Assembly (NCBI GenBank): GCA_017938405.1
Contig: JAGBBP010000026.1
Location: 1 to 64,000 of the forward strand
DNA length: 64,000 bases
Direction of reading: 5' to 3'
DNA from: Lachnospiraceae bacterium
GTDB lineage: Bacteria > Bacillota > Clostridia > Lachnospirales > Lachnospiraceae
Shown: piece after piece, positions 33,573-43,143 of the stretch
Layout: each line of letters starts with the position of its first letter
Numbering within the stretch: position 1 is the stretch's first letter
Notes under the pieces: model-generated
Told to the model about the DNA's origin: nothing
Database searches by the model: none
What the model saw: only the letters and a program-made list of their open reading frames with translations
Made by a program: the position numbers and the translations under genes

Positions 33573-34748
33573 TTAGCGTTTTCCATATTTTTGTAACAAT
33601 TTCTGGATACGGTTGTATGGATTTAAGTACTCGCTGATGGAACCGTCGTGGTTCAATGCATCGATTAACAGGGCGAGATACTTGGCCATATCCGCGGTCT
33701 CGTAGTACGGTCTTCCCAGAAGCTCTTCCGACTGGTAAATCAGGTTGGTGGTGATTACCTTGGTAATCCAGCCCTTTTCATAAGCTTCATCGAACTTTGC
33801 AAGACCGTTGGTGAACAAACCGAAGGTGGAGCAGATGAAGACACGGTTTGCCTTACGCTCCTTCAATTCCTTTGCGGTGTGAATCATACTGTCACCGGAG
33901 GAAATCATATCATCGATAATAATAACGTCTTTGCCTTCTACGTTGGCACCTAAGAATTCGTGGGCAACAATCGGATTGCGGCCGTCCACGATGGTGGTAT
34001 AATCACGGCGCTTGTAGAACATACCTACATCTACGCCTAAGGAGTTTGCGAGATAAACCGCACGTCCCATAGCACCTTCGTCCGGGCTGATGACCATCAG
34101 GTGCGCCGGGTCCATGGAAATGTCCGGAGCGGAACGGAGGAGAGCCTTAACGAACTGATAAGTCGGCGGTACGGACTCAAAGGTCTTTAACGGAATGGCG
34201 TTCTGCACACTCGGGTTGTGGGCATCAAAGGTAATGATGCTTTCCACGCCCATGTTTACAAGCTCCTGCAAGGCTACGGCACAGTCCAGGGATTCTCTGG
34301 AACTACGCTTGTCCTGACGGCTTTCGTACAAATACGGCATAATTACCGTGATACGGTGTGCTTTTCCGCCGGCTGCGGCAATGACACGTTTTAAATCCTG
34401 GAAGTGGTCGTCCGGAGACATGTGACTTACCTGACCGCAAACGGAATAGGTCAGGCTGTAGTTTGTAACATCCACTAAGATGTAAAGGTCGTCACCACGA
34501 ACGGTCTGACGGATAATTCCCTTTGCTTCGCCGGAACCGAAACGCGCACATTTGGTATCCACAAGGTAGGAATCTCTGCGGTAACCGTCCAGTAAAACGG
34601 TAGGAGTATGTACCTCATGAACCCGCTTATCTCTCCAATCCACCAGATACTGGTCAATTCTCTGTCCCATTTGCTTACAGCTTTCCAGTGCAATCACGCC
34701 GAGTTTTCCTACCGGCAGGGCTGCGACATAATCCTCATGAAGTGGCAT
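33573..34748 (-). CDS. prs: ribose-phosphate pyrophosphokinase
   Basis: The enzyme makes PRPP from ribose-5-phosphate and ATP for nucleotide, histidine and tryptophan synthesis. The PRPP loop VIIIDDMISSGDS and the ATP-site stretch MPYLYESRQDKRSSRESL are clear. At 391 aa it is longer than the usual 310-320 aa enzyme and belongs to the long Clostridial form with extra N-terminal residues. GGAGG precedes the ATG. It has its own promoter carrying an internal palindrome. Confidence 0.92.
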   Translation of the reverse strand: MPLHEDYVAALPVGKLGVIALESCKQMGQRIDQYLVDWRDKRVHEVHTPTVLLDGYRRDSYLVDTKCARFGSGEAKGIIRQTVRGDDLYILVDVTNYSLTYSVCGQVSHMSPDDHFQDLKRVIAAAGGKAHRITVIMPYLYESRQDKRSSRESLDCAVALQELVNMGVESIITFDAHNPSVQNAIPLKTFESVPPTYQFVKALLRSAPDISMDPAHLMVISPDEGAMGRAVYLANSLGVDVGMFYKRRDYTTIVDGRNPIVAHEFLGANVEGKDVIIIDDMISSGDSMIHTAKELKERKANRVFICSTFGLFTNGLAKFDEAYEKGWITKVITTNLIYQSEELLGRPYYETADMAKYLALLIDALNHDGSISEYLNPYNRIQKLLQKYGKR

Positions 34749-34802
34749 AATCGTTTCCTCCGTTGTTATATATATGTAAAAATATGCTTTTCAGCGTCTA
34801 AT

Positions 34803-34831
34803 ATCATACTATGACAAATGTACTTTGTCAA
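34803..34831 (-). promoter_or_regulatory. prs promoter with internal palindrome
   Basis: On the minus strand, TTGACA (34831-34826), 17 bp, then TATGAT (34808-34803). The spacer forms TGACAAA-N5-TTTGTCA with the -35 box (34812-34830), a likely operator that would block polymerase. Confidence 0.65.
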
Positions 34832-34867
34832 GGAATGGCAAACAAAATAATCGAAATGTACAAAAAG

Positions 34868-35863
34868 CTAAGAGAAAGAACGTTCCATGCGTTTTAGGGC
34901 GCGAATATCTTTTCCGAATAATTTCCAAAGGGTGTAATCTCCGGTGATGCGGGAAAAAATGCGTTCGCTGTAGCAAGCTTTCAGTTGGTCTAAGGAAAAG
35001 TTTGTGGAAATAATCGTGGATTTCCGGTGTAATAAACGCTCGTTAATGCAGGTGTACAGCATGGAATTGGTAAAGGCATTTGCGACTTCCGTTCCTAAAT
35101 CATCAATAATCAGTAAATCACAGTCGAAAATGTACCGGTATAAGGAAGCGTCATCCTCATCCGCGTGATGAAAACGATGATTCTCAAAGGTCTCAAACAG
35201 ACCGTGGGAGGTCATGTACACCACGTGATGGGCGGTATCCAGCAGTGCCTTTGCGATGCAGTTGGTTAAAAAGGTTTTGCCCACGCCGGTGTTGCCATAA
35301 ATCAACAGGCTTCGCGGAGTGGTGTCAAACTCGTCCACAAACTTTTTTGCGTCGGTAACAATTTGTTTCATGTTTTCCCGAGGCGTAACCGGTAACTGCG
35401 GGTCTGCGGTCCGGTCATCGTAGTAAGAGAAAGAAAAGGTGTCGAAATTCTCTTTTTCCAACCGATACGGTAAGGTAGATGCCTCGGAAAGGGCAAAGGT
35501 AAGGGCTTGTTTGAAACAATGACATTTCTCCGTTCCGATAAATCCCGTGTCTTTGCAGTCCGGACAAGTATAAGTAAGTTCCAAATAATTCGGGGCATAT
35601 CCGGCAGAGGTAAGGAGTGCTTTCTTTTGTTCGGAAATCTGCCGGTTGTGTTCTTCCAAATGATTTAAAGCGGCCGTGTCGCCGTCCAGTGCGGCACGGG
35701 CGGCGGAAACGGAAGCTTCCGCAATCTGCCGGTCCAGTCCGGCTAAGGCCGGAACTTCTTTATAAACGGCTTCCCGCCGCTCTTTTTGCTCGTACAGATG
35801 CCGGTTTCTGGTCTCTTCGTAGTCGCGAAGCAAACGGGCATAATTCATTTCGTTCTGTGGCAT
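34868..35863 (-). CDS. helicase-loader type ATPase (DnaI/DnaC-like)
   Basis: The 331-aa AAA+ protein probably loads the replicative helicase. The N-terminal third is helical, with a four-Cys cluster (CPDCKDTG...CHCF) suggesting a zinc site. The AAA+ part has Walker A GNTGVGKT, Walker B LLIIDDLG and a sensor-like region (STIISTNFSLDQL, ERIFSRITG). It follows dnaD by 28 bp, as in the dnaD/dnaI-type operons of Clostridia. AAGGAG precedes the ATG. Confidence 0.9.
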   Translation of the reverse strand: MPQNEMNYARLLRDYEETRNRHLYEQKERREAVYKEVPALAGLDRQIAEASVSAARAALDGDTAALNHLEEHNRQISEQKKALLTSAGYAPNYLELTYTCPDCKDTGFIGTEKCHCFKQALTFALSEASTLPYRLEKENFDTFSFSYYDDRTADPQLPVTPRENMKQIVTDAKKFVDEFDTTPRSLLIYGNTGVGKTFLTNCIAKALLDTAHHVVYMTSHGLFETFENHRFHHADEDDASLYRYIFDCDLLIIDDLGTEVANAFTNSMLYTCINERLLHRKSTIISTNFSLDQLKACYSERIFSRITGDYTLWKLFGKDIRALKRMERSFS

Positions 35864-35891
35864 AAGTGATCTCCTTGTCTAGGGGAACGAA

Positions 35892-36995
35892 TCAGTGAGA
35901 GGTCGGGGTGGAAAGTAAAACTTTCTCCAATTCCGCCAAATCACTGTCGGAATAGTCTCTCTGTGGAAACGCGTTAAAACGATTTCCGGAAGCAGGCTTG
36001 TCTCCGGCTTGTCCTCTGCCGGATTTTGCATTATGGGCATCGTCCAGTTTCTTTACGTCGGAAATGGTATGCACATTGCTTTCGTGCCAACGTTCCAAAA
36101 TCTTATCCGCATATTTGAAATCCGGATGAGAGGTGGATAAAAGGGCGCGGCTGCAGGCTTCTTCGATTAATTCGGAAGAAAAGCCGAAGGTGCTCCAACG
36201 GTTCAAAAAGCGGCGTTCCGAAATGCCGGGAGCACGGTTTAGGGCAAAGGCCCGGTTCACGGCGGTAAAGCAGGAGTCGAACTGTAAGGACCGTTCTTCT
36301 GCTTTTTCTACCGAGTCGATGCCGTCCTCGTGCCAGGAAATGGCAACCTTCTGGATATAAGAAGTAGTCTTTTTGCCACGGGAAACGCAATACTCATAAA
36401 GGTGAAGAATCAGGTCGTTCGGAAACGCCAGCTCGTCGTGTAAAAAGAACAAAAGTTGCACGTCCGCCGGTTTTAACATTCGTTCCAAATAGCTTTCTGC
36501 GGCATGCAACAGCCAGTTGGTATCCTGACGGGAAGCAAAGGCATCCAGCTCCGCCGGAGAGTAGTCCGGCAATTTGGTGACGGTTTCCTTTTTCTCTGTC
36601 GCAGGCGGAACGCTTCTTTGGGAAGTATACGGGGCTGTTGCGGCAACCGGGGCAAGAGGCACCGGAGCAAATGCCGGGGCGGAAATTGCGGCGGAAGGAT
36701 TGGTAAGCCGGTTCAGTTTAATTCCGCGGATTTCGTTTTCTTCCCCCCAAGTCAGGGAAAGTACGCCTTCTTTTTCCCAATAACGAAGGGCCCGGAGAAT
36801 ATCCTTCTCCGTCTCTTCCAAAGCATCCGCAATGACGCTGATACCGAACCCGGCCTCCGGAGCGGTGAGACAGCGAAGCAGATATAAGTAAACTTTTACA
36901 AATGCGCCGTTGGCGCGCGGCATATAGTAATCGATAAATTCATTCGGAACCAACGTGGTCCGCGTATCCTCTGAATATACCGAAATTCCGTCCAT
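35892..36995 (-). CDS. dnaD: DnaD-domain replication initiation protein
   Basis: The 367-aa protein has an N-terminal winged-helix domain (about 15-95), a variable Ala/Pro linker (about 98-140), then DnaB_2/DnaD-type helical domains (about 150-225 and 240-310) with the YxxxIxxxW-like end YADKILERWHESNVHT. DnaD proteins act with DnaA and the loader at the origin and at restart. It is first in a dnaD-dnaI pair, with a promoter at 37043-37070 and DnaA boxes upstream. Confidence 0.88.
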   Translation of the reverse strand: MDGISVYSEDTRTTLVPNEFIDYYMPRANGAFVKVYLYLLRCLTAPEAGFGISVIADALEETEKDILRALRYWEKEGVLSLTWGEENEIRGIKLNRLTNPSAAISAPAFAPVPLAPVAATAPYTSQRSVPPATEKKETVTKLPDYSPAELDAFASRQDTNWLLHAAESYLERMLKPADVQLLFFLHDELAFPNDLILHLYEYCVSRGKKTTSYIQKVAISWHEDGIDSVEKAEERSLQFDSCFTAVNRAFALNRAPGISERRFLNRWSTFGFSSELIEEACSRALLSTSHPDFKYADKILERWHESNVHTISDVKKLDDAHNAKSGRGQAGDKPASGNRFNAFPQRDYSDSDLAELEKVLLSTPTSH

Positions 36996-37042
36996 AGGTA
37001 GTCCTCCTCCGAATCCCGTTTCCGGGTGAAAATGTTACCACG

Positions 37043-37070
37043 AGTATACCACATTTTCGGGAAAAATCAA
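37043..37070 (-). promoter_or_regulatory. promoter of dnaD-dnaI
   Basis: On the minus strand, TTGATT (37070-37065), 16 bp, then TATACT (37048-37043) with extended TG. The proximal DnaA boxes start 28 bp upstream of the -35. Confidence 0.6.
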
Positions 37071-37097
37071 TTTGCCGGACGGGGTACCGGGGTAGGT

Positions 37098-37124
37098 TGT
37101 GGATAGTGTGGATAATGTGGAAAA
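37098..37124 (-). promoter_or_regulatory. DnaA-box array, dnaD-proximal
   Basis: Three 9-mers abut head to tail with exact 9-bp period: TGTGGATAG (37098), TGTGGATAA (37107, a perfect DnaA box read as TTATCCACA on the minus strand) and TGTGGAAAA (37116). All face the same way as dnaD. Confidence 0.75.
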
Positions 37125-37259
37125 CCGGGACGCTGATTTGTCAAATAAAAAATATGAAAGCGCAAAAAGCCGAAAAGGGAAGGTTCTACATTTGTAGGTC
37201 TATTTTTGTAGAAAAATGCGGAAGGGAAAAAGAAATCCACAACCCAAATCAACAAAAAA

Positions 37260-37289
37260 TGTTGATAAGGTTGTGGATAATGTGAATAA
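37260..37289 (-). promoter_or_regulatory. DnaA-box array, murC-proximal
   Basis: TGTTGATAA (37260), TGTGGATAA (37272, perfect) and TGTGAATAA (37281) lie in the same orientation, the last two abutting. The array ends exactly at the murC stop codon. The 135 bp between the arrays is AT-rich and has no ORF. Confidence 0.72.
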
Positions 37290-38696
37290 TTAACGGGAAA
37301 CCATGGATTCCGCCACACTTACGATATCGCCGGCACCCATAGTTATTAACAAATCTTCCGGTTTGCAATGGGTGAATAAAAATTTTTCGATTTCCTCAAA
37401 AGTGTGAAAATGGTAAACTTCTTTACCTTTTTGCTTTAAAAGCGCAGCGATGTCCGCGGAAGAGATATCTCCCGGGTCCTTTTCTCTGGAAGCACTGTAA
37501 ATGTCCGCCAGTACAACCGTGTCCGCCAGGGCGAGAGACTCCGCAAATTCGGGAAGAAACGCCTTGGTACGGGAAAAAGTATGTGGCTGGAAAGTACACC
37601 ACAGCTTCTGGGTTCCGGACACACAGGCGCGGGCAGCGCTAAGGGTCGCGGAAATTTCCGAAGGGTGATGGGCATAGTCGTCATAAACCCGGATGCCCTC
37701 TGCGGTTCCCTTGTATTCGAAACGACGGTGGGTGCCGGTATAACTTAACAATGCACCGGTAACCGCATCAAAGGATACACCGTAACAAAAAGCCAGTGCG
37801 GCAGCGGCCAGGGAGTTGGAAATGTTATGCATGCCAATGACCCGCAGGGAAACTCTTCCTAAGAAGGCCCCTTTCTCGTAGAAATCATAACTGCCGAAGC
37901 CGTTTTTATCAAAGGAACAATTGGTGGCAGCGTAGTCATAGGAGTTACAGCCGTCTACGGTGTTGCTGATGCCGTAGGTAATTACATTGGCGGTCAGATT
38001 TTTTGTTAACTCCGAAAGGTTCTCGATGTCTCCGTTTATGACAAGATTGCCGGAGACAGGGAGAAGTTCCGCATATTTCCGGAAAGAACGGCGGATATCC
38101 TCCAAATCCTGAAAGAAATCCAAATGCTCCGCTTCTATATTAAGTATAATTGCATCCGTAGGGAAAAAGCTTAAAAAGCTGTTGCAGTATTCGCAGGCTT
38201 CCGCCACCAGATAGTTGTCGGAGCCTTTGCGCAGGTTTCCGCCGATACCGTCCAAAACACCGCCCACCAAAATAGTCGGGTCCAGTTTCCCTTCCAGTAA
38301 CATAAGGGAAAGCATGGAGGTGGTGGAAGTTTTGCCGTGGGACCCCGCAACGCCCGCTACATGGGAATATTGTTTCATGAGCTGCCCGAGTAAATCCTTG
38401 CGTTCCAGAATCGGAAGGTTGCGCTCTTTGGCCCGAACCATCTCCGGATTATCCGCGTGTACCGCAGCGGTATAGATAACCACGGAACAGTCGTCCGCAA
38501 TATTGGAGGCCTGCTGGGGATAAGAAACGGTAATGCCGAGACTTTGTAAATGCTCCGTAAGCGGGGTGGATTTTAAATCGGAGCCGCTGACACGGAACCC
38601 CTGATAATGTAATAATTCGGCCAGGGCACTCATACTGATGCCGCCGATGCCGATAAAATGAACCGATACCGGATCGGAAAACGAAATCTGGAACAT
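37290..38696 (-). CDS. murC: UDP-N-acetylmuramate--L-alanine ligase
   Basis: MurC adds L-alanine to UDP-MurNAc, the first amino acid of the stem peptide. It shows the N-terminal nucleotide fold (HFIGIGGISMSALAELL), the P-loop GSHGKTSTTSM, the NIEAEHLDFF segment and the C-terminal HHPSEISATLSAAR and FQPHTFSRTKAF motifs. Length (468 aa) is normal. AAAGGAG precedes the ATG. No terminator separates it from the DnaA boxes, so transcripts may run on into dnaD. Confidence 0.95.
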   Translation of the reverse strand: MFQISFSDPVSVHFIGIGGISMSALAELLHYQGFRVSGSDLKSTPLTEHLQSLGITVSYPQQASNIADDCSVVIYTAAVHADNPEMVRAKERNLPILERKDLLGQLMKQYSHVAGVAGSHGKTSTTSMLSLMLLEGKLDPTILVGGVLDGIGGNLRKGSDNYLVAEACEYCNSFLSFFPTDAIILNIEAEHLDFFQDLEDIRRSFRKYAELLPVSGNLVINGDIENLSELTKNLTANVITYGISNTVDGCNSYDYAATNCSFDKNGFGSYDFYEKGAFLGRVSLRVIGMHNISNSLAAAALAFCYGVSFDAVTGALLSYTGTHRRFEYKGTAEGIRVYDDYAHHPSEISATLSAARACVSGTQKLWCTFQPHTFSRTKAFLPEFAESLALADTVVLADIYSASREKDPGDISSADIAALLKQKGKEVYHFHTFEEIEKFLFTHCKPEDLLITMGAGDIVSVAESMVSR

Positions 38697-38740
38697 GGAT
38701 AGACTCCTTTCATTATGGTAGAACTTCTACGATATTAAAT

Positions 38741-38768
38741 AGTATAGCATATTTTGAATTATGTGCAA
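38741..38768 (-). promoter_or_regulatory. promoter of murC
   Basis: On the minus strand, TTGCAC (38768-38763), 16 bp, then TATACT (38746-38741). A perfect palindrome GTAGAA-C-TTCTAC (38719-38731) lies in the early transcribed region. Confidence 0.55.
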
Positions 38769-39025
38769 GTGGCGAAGGGACATAAAAAGAGGGCATTTCC
38801 CCAAAAAAGGGAGTGAATATGGGAAAAAACGAAAAACTGATAGGAAAAATTTAAATAAAATAACAAAATGTAGAAAAAGTTGTTTTTTATGTGTAATTTG
38901 TAGAAAAAACAGTGTACTTTTCCTAGAAAATGTGTTATAATAGAACTACTATAAAGTTGTGCGCGAAAGCGCAGAATTATAAGCAGTATTTGATGCCATA
39001 TTATAAGGAATAAGAGGTGATTGAT
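38769..39025 (+). promoter_or_regulatory. glgC upstream region with promoter and leader hairpin
   Basis: This non-coding stretch completes the 329-bp murC/glgC gap. TATAAT (38936-38941) with a weak -35 TGTACT (38913-38918, 17 bp spacing) is the likely glgCD promoter. The decamer TGTAGAAAAA occurs twice upstream (near 38870 and 38899). The leader contains TGCGC-GAAA-GCGCA (38960-38973), a GNRA-capped hairpin, about 50 nt before the start codon. No known riboswitch is recognised. Confidence 0.5.
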
Positions 39026-40297
39026 GTGATTAAAAAAGAGATGATCGCGATGTTGTTGGCAGGCGGACAGGGGTCACGTCTGGGTGTGTTAACAGCGTCA
39101 ATTGCGAAACCGGCAGTTGCCTTCGGCGGTAAATACCGCATTATCGATTTCCCGCTCAGTAACTGCATCAATTCCGGCGTGGATACCGTGGGTGTTCTTA
39201 CCCAGTATCAGCCGCTTCGCCTGAATACCCACATCGGAATCGGTATTCCGTGGGATTTGGACCGTAATGTAGGCGGTGTATCCGTTCTTCCTCCGTACGA
39301 GAAGAGTAAGAACAGTGAATGGTATACCGGTACGGCAAATGCAATTTACCAGAACTTAAAGTATATGGAATACTACAATCCGGAATATGTTTTGATTCTG
39401 GGTGGTGACCATATCTATAAGATGGACTATGAGGCGATGTTAGACTTCCATAAGCAGAAGAAGGCCGACGTTACCTTGGCGACCATTCCGGTACCGATTG
39501 AAGAGGCCAGCCGTTTCGGTGTTGCTATTACCGATGCGGAAAAGCGTATCTTGGAGTTTGAAGAAAAGCCGGCGCAGCCGCGCAGTAACTTAGCTTCCAT
39601 GGGTATTTATATCTTTACCTGGAAGGTATTAAAGGAAGCATTAATCGAGCTTTCCGACCAGAAGGGATGCGACTTCGGTAAGCATGTCATTCCGTACTGT
39701 CATGAGCGTGGCAGCATTTATGCGTATGAATTCAACGGCTATTGGAAGGATGTAGGAACCCTGCAGTCCTATTGGGAATCCAATATGGAGTTGATCGATT
39801 TGATTCCGGAGTTCAATCTGTACGAAGAGTTCTGGAAGATTTATACCAAGTCCGATGTAATTCCGCCGCAGTATATTTCCGGAGACAGTGTAATCGAGCG
39901 TGCCATCATCGGTGAAGGTGCGGAGATTTACGGTAAGGTTTACAATTCCGTTATCGGACCGGGCGTAGTCATCGGTGAGAACTGTGTGGTTCGGGATTCC
40001 ATTATCATGAAGGGAACCGTTATCGGTGACAATACTACGGTAAATAAGGCGATTATCGCAGAAAATTGTTACATCGGTGAAAGTTGCGAACTGGGTGTAT
40101 TCGACGAGGTACCGAACAGTTGGAAGCCGGATATTTACAATAACGGCATGGTAACCATTGGAGAAAACTCCATTGTTCCGGATCGCGTGAAAATCGGAAA
40201 GAATACCGCAATTTCCGGTGGAACCACCATTGATGATTATCCGAGAGGCGTTTTGGCCAGCGGTGAAAATATTATTAAGGCAGGTGACCGTGTATGA
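39026..40297 (+). CDS. glgC: glucose-1-phosphate adenylyltransferase
   Basis: GlgC makes ADP-glucose, the committed step of glycogen synthesis. The nucleotidyltransferase N-terminus [12 protein letters not shown], the [20 protein letters not shown] segment (noted, not fully quoted), the [10 protein letters not shown] site and a C-terminal left-handed beta helix of hexapeptide repeats are present. GAGGTG at 39014-39019 fits a GTG start at 39026; an in-frame GTG at 39017 overlaps that site. Its stop overlaps the glgD start (ATGA). About 424 aa. Confidence 0.94.
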   Translation: MIKKEMIAMLLAGGQGSRLGVLTASIAKPAVAFGGKYRIIDFPLSNCINSGVDTVGVLTQYQPLRLNTHIGIGIPWDLDRNVGGVSVLPPYEKSKNSEWYTGTANAIYQNLKYMEYYNPEYVLILGGDHIYKMDYEAMLDFHKQKKADVTLATIPVPIEEASRFGVAITDAEKRILEFEEKPAQPRSNLASMGIYIFTWKVLKEALIELSDQKGCDFGKHVIPYCHERGSIYAYEFNGYWKDVGTLQSYWESNMELIDLIPEFNLYEEFWKIYTKSDVIPPQYISGDSVIERAIIGEGAEIYGKVYNSVIGPGVVIGENCVVRDSIIMKGTVIGDNTTVNKAIIAENCYIGESCELGVFDEVPNSWKPDIYNNGMVTIGENSIVPDRVKIGKNTAISGGTTIDDYPRGVLASGENIIKAGDRV

Positions 40298-41418
40298 GAG
40301 CATTAGGTATTATTTTAGCAGGCGGAAACTCCAGCAGAATGCAGGAGTTGTCCAATAAACGTGCGATTGCGGCAATGCCGGTTGCGGGAAGCTATCGTGC
40401 AATTGACTTTGCGCTTAGTAATATGTCCAATTCCCATATCCAGAAGGTAGCGGTGCTGACCCAGTACAACTCCCGCTCTTTGAATGAGCATTTAAGCTCT
40501 TCCAAGTGGTGGGATTTCGGTCGTAAGCAGGGCGGTTTGTTTGTGTTCCCGCCGACCATTACCAATGATAACGGATTCTGGTACCGCGGTACCGCGGATG
40601 CAATTGCGCAGAACCTTACCTTCCTTCGGAACAGTCATGAGCCGTATGTGGTAATCGCATCCGGAGACTGTGTATACAAGCTGGATTATAATAAGGTATT
40701 GGAATATCACATCGAGAAGAAGGCGGATATTACCGTAGTAACGAAGGAGATTTCCGATGCGAATGAGTTAGAGCGTTTCGGCATTGTGGAGACTGCGGAT
40801 GACGGCAGAATCACCGGTTTCCAGGAAAAGCCGCTTTCTCCGACGGGCAGCCTGATTTCCACCGGTATTTACGTAATTCGCCGTCGTCAGTTAATTGAAC
40901 TGATGGAAGAGGCGATTAAGGAAGAGCGTTTTGACTTTGTAAAGGATGTTTTAATCCGCTACAAGGATGCAAAGCAGATTTATTCCTACGAGATGAAGAC
41001 TTACTGGAGTAATATCGCATCGGTAGATGCGTATTACCGTACCAATATGGACTTTTTGGATAAGAATACCCGTAATTACTTCTATAAAGAATATCCGGAT
41101 ATCTATTCCAAGATTGATGATTTGCCGCCGGCAAAGTACAATCCGGGTTCTGTTGTAAAGAACAGTCTGGTTTCCAGCGGATGTATCATCAACGGTGTGG
41201 TAGAGAACTCTGTATTATTTAAGAAGATTTTTGTGGGTAACAATTGTACCATTAAGAATTGTGTTATTTTAAACGATGTACACATTGGCGATAATACTTA
41301 TCTTGAGAACTGTATTATTGAGAGCCGTGATACCATTCGTCCGAATTCCAGATATGTGGGAGAGGACGGAAAGGTTAAGATCGTGGTACAAAAGGACGAG
41401 CGTTATACCATGGGCTAA
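40294..41418 (+). CDS. glgD: GlgD, ADP-glucose pyrophosphorylase regulatory-type subunit
   Basis: GlgD is the GlgC paralogue of Firmicutes that forms a hetero-oligomer with it and raises activity. Its N-terminus is [20 protein letters not shown] rather than the full GxGxRL loop, and key catalytic residues differ, consistent with a weak or non-catalytic subunit. The C-terminal hexapeptide beta helix is kept. 374 aa. The start overlaps the glgC stop by 4 bp, implying coupled translation and fixed stoichiometry. Confidence 0.92.
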   Translation: MRALGIILAGGNSSRMQELSNKRAIAAMPVAGSYRAIDFALSNMSNSHIQKVAVLTQYNSRSLNEHLSSSKWWDFGRKQGGLFVFPPTITNDNGFWYRGTADAIAQNLTFLRNSHEPYVVIASGDCVYKLDYNKVLEYHIEKKADITVVTKEISDANELERFGIVETADDGRITGFQEKPLSPTGSLISTGIYVIRRRQLIELMEEAIKEERFDFVKDVLIRYKDAKQIYSYEMKTYWSNIASVDAYYRTNMDFLDKNTRNYFYKEYPDIYSKIDDLPPAKYNPGSVVKNSLVSSGCIINGVVENSVLFKKIFVGNNCTIKNCVILNDVHIGDNTYLENCIIESRDTIRPNSRYVGEDGKVKIVVQKDERYTMG

Positions 41419-41445
41419 CCGAACAGAATATGAGTTGCCAGTAAA

Positions 41446-41476
41446 GGGGCCGGAAGGAATTTCTTCCGGCCCTTTG
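41446..41476 (+). terminator. terminator of glgCD
   Basis: A 10-bp stem GGGCCGGAAG / CTTCCGGCCC followed by TTTG. Confidence 0.8.
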
Positions 41477-41584
41477 TTCCATTATTTTCTTAGGAAAATG
41501 CGGAATTAGTACTTGCAACTTCGGGGGTTTTGGGGTAATCTAAAAGGAGCGAAGGGTTGGGATTGCAAAGGAAGGAGTTTGTGT

Positions 41585-43099
41585 ATGAAACGTAAGAAAA
41601 AAGGAATGTCGGCGATGACAAGGGTATTATTGTGCTCTGCGTGCGCATTGATGCTGGTGTTGACGTTTTTTATTATAAAGTGGGCAATGAATTTGTCAAA
41701 AGACGATACCTATGTGAATGCGGGAAATGCCGATAATATTGCGAATATCGGGAAAGAAGAGATAAAAGTTACTCCGCCTTCTTCTTCGGAGGGCAACGGG
41801 GAGGGCGAGGAACCGCAGGCGGTTACTCCGGAACCGACGAAGGAACCGGCAGAACCGGTTTCTTTTGTGACCGAATACGCCCATACGGGGGAGTTTGCGG
41901 AAGAAACAGCGGAAGAGTCCGGGGTTCCTTACGGACTGCGTTATCCGGTGTATGAGGATGTTGCGGCAAGCGATGCGGCGGAGTTTGCCGCGCGGGAAGT
42001 GCTTGCGAATGCGGTTGCGGAGGTTTTAAACTCCTACGGCAGAAAGCCGAAGCTGGTTGTTGATTACGAAGACGGCGAGACAGAAGGCCTCCTTTCGGTA
42101 CTGTTTTATATCGAGACGGAAATCGACGGTAAAAAGGAAACGAAGACAAGTAGCTGGATATATAATAAGAAGAAAAGCGAAGTGGTAAATGCGGAGGAGA
42201 TGTTTACGGCTCCGGCTTATCGCTATATTGCGGAACAGGTAAATGCCCTGCAGGCGACGGAAGGACATGAATCGGAGGAGACCGGGGAGACGGAGACAAA
42301 CGGATTTACCGGTACCCGGGAAGAGTTTTCGTCTTATCTTTTGACGGCGGAAGGAGCTAAGTTTTACTACGAGAAGGATGGGGAACGAAACGAGATTCTG
42401 ATTCCGTATTTAGAAATCTATGCCTATATGGAAGTGACGATAAACGGAACGGTCTGGGCGGATCATATTCGTGATTTGGACCCGGAAAAGCCGATGATTG
42501 CCCTGACCTTTGATGATGGACCGCATTATCAGGAAACCCCGCGCTTGTTGGAAATTTTGGATAAGTATGATGTAAAGTCTACTTTCTTTGTTTTGGGCGA
42601 CCGGGTAACCTGGGGCGAGTCTAACAAAAAGGCATTAAAAGCAGTCTATGATGCGGGACATGAAGTGGGAAGCCATACCTATACCCATGCCCATTTAAAG
42701 ACATTGTCTGCGGAAGAGATAACGGAAGAAGTTACCAAGACGAGAGATGTAATTTATTCCGTCATCGGAGAATATCCGGTATTTGTGCGCCCGCCGTACG
42801 GTCAGTATGACGAGAAGGTGCAGAAGAATGCATATGCGCCGTTGGTGAACTGGCACATTGACAGTGAGGACTGGAAAAGTAAAGATACGGATACGATAGT
42901 GGAACATGTGCTGGCGGAAGCAAGGGACGGTATGATTGTTTTGATGCATGACATTCATTGGTTTACGGTGGATGCGGTGGAACGGATTATACCGGAGTTA
43001 CAGGCAAGAGGTTACCAGATTGTGACGGTAAGGGAACTGCTGTATCATCATGATGTGGAAATTGAGAACGGAACCGTGTACCACAGTAGTTTTAATTAG
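41585..43099 (+). CDS. membrane-anchored polysaccharide deacetylase
   Basis: The 504-aa protein has a basic N-terminus and one helix (about 12-35), an acidic Pro-rich linker, a central domain like those of PdaC-type proteins (about 105-285), and a C-terminal NodB domain. NodB motifs are TFDDGPH, the zinc HxxxH in SHTYTHAH, RPPYGQYD, WHIDSEDW and VLMHDIH. Such enzymes remove acetyl groups from peptidoglycan sugars or other glycans outside the cell. AAGGAG precedes ATG 41585; the frame extends upstream without support. Confidence 0.9.
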   Translation: MKRKKKGMSAMTRVLLCSACALMLVLTFFIIKWAMNLSKDDTYVNAGNADNIANIGKEEIKVTPPSSSEGNGEGEEPQAVTPEPTKEPAEPVSFVTEYAHTGEFAEETAEESGVPYGLRYPVYEDVAASDAAEFAAREVLANAVAEVLNSYGRKPKLVVDYEDGETEGLLSVLFYIETEIDGKKETKTSSWIYNKKKSEVVNAEEMFTAPAYRYIAEQVNALQATEGHESEETGETETNGFTGTREEFSSYLLTAEGAKFYYEKDGERNEILIPYLEIYAYMEVTINGTVWADHIRDLDPEKPMIALTFDDGPHYQETPRLLEILDKYDVKSTFFVLGDRVTWGESNKKALKAVYDAGHEVGSHTYTHAHLKTLSAEEITEEVTKTRDVIYSVIGEYPVFVRPPYGQYDEKVQKNAYAPLVNWHIDSEDWKSKDTDTIVEHVLAEARDGMIVLMHDIHWFTVDAVERIIPELQARGYQIVTVRELLYHHDVEIENGTVYHSSFN

Positions 43100-43143
43100 A
43101 AAGGTGAGGACCGGTAAAGGGGTACCCATGGAAGGAGAACAGT

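Noticed and set aside
37186..37215. TACATTTGTA as a BlaI/MecI/CopY operator
   Set aside because: It fits TACA-N2-TGTA, but it is a single site in AT-rich DNA with no beta-lactamase, copper or BlaI-type gene nearby.
37081..37289. The DnaA-box region as the chromosomal origin
   Set aside because: Not accepted as oriC because dnaA, dnaN and rpmH are absent and no clear unwinding element could be shown; kept as a box cluster only.
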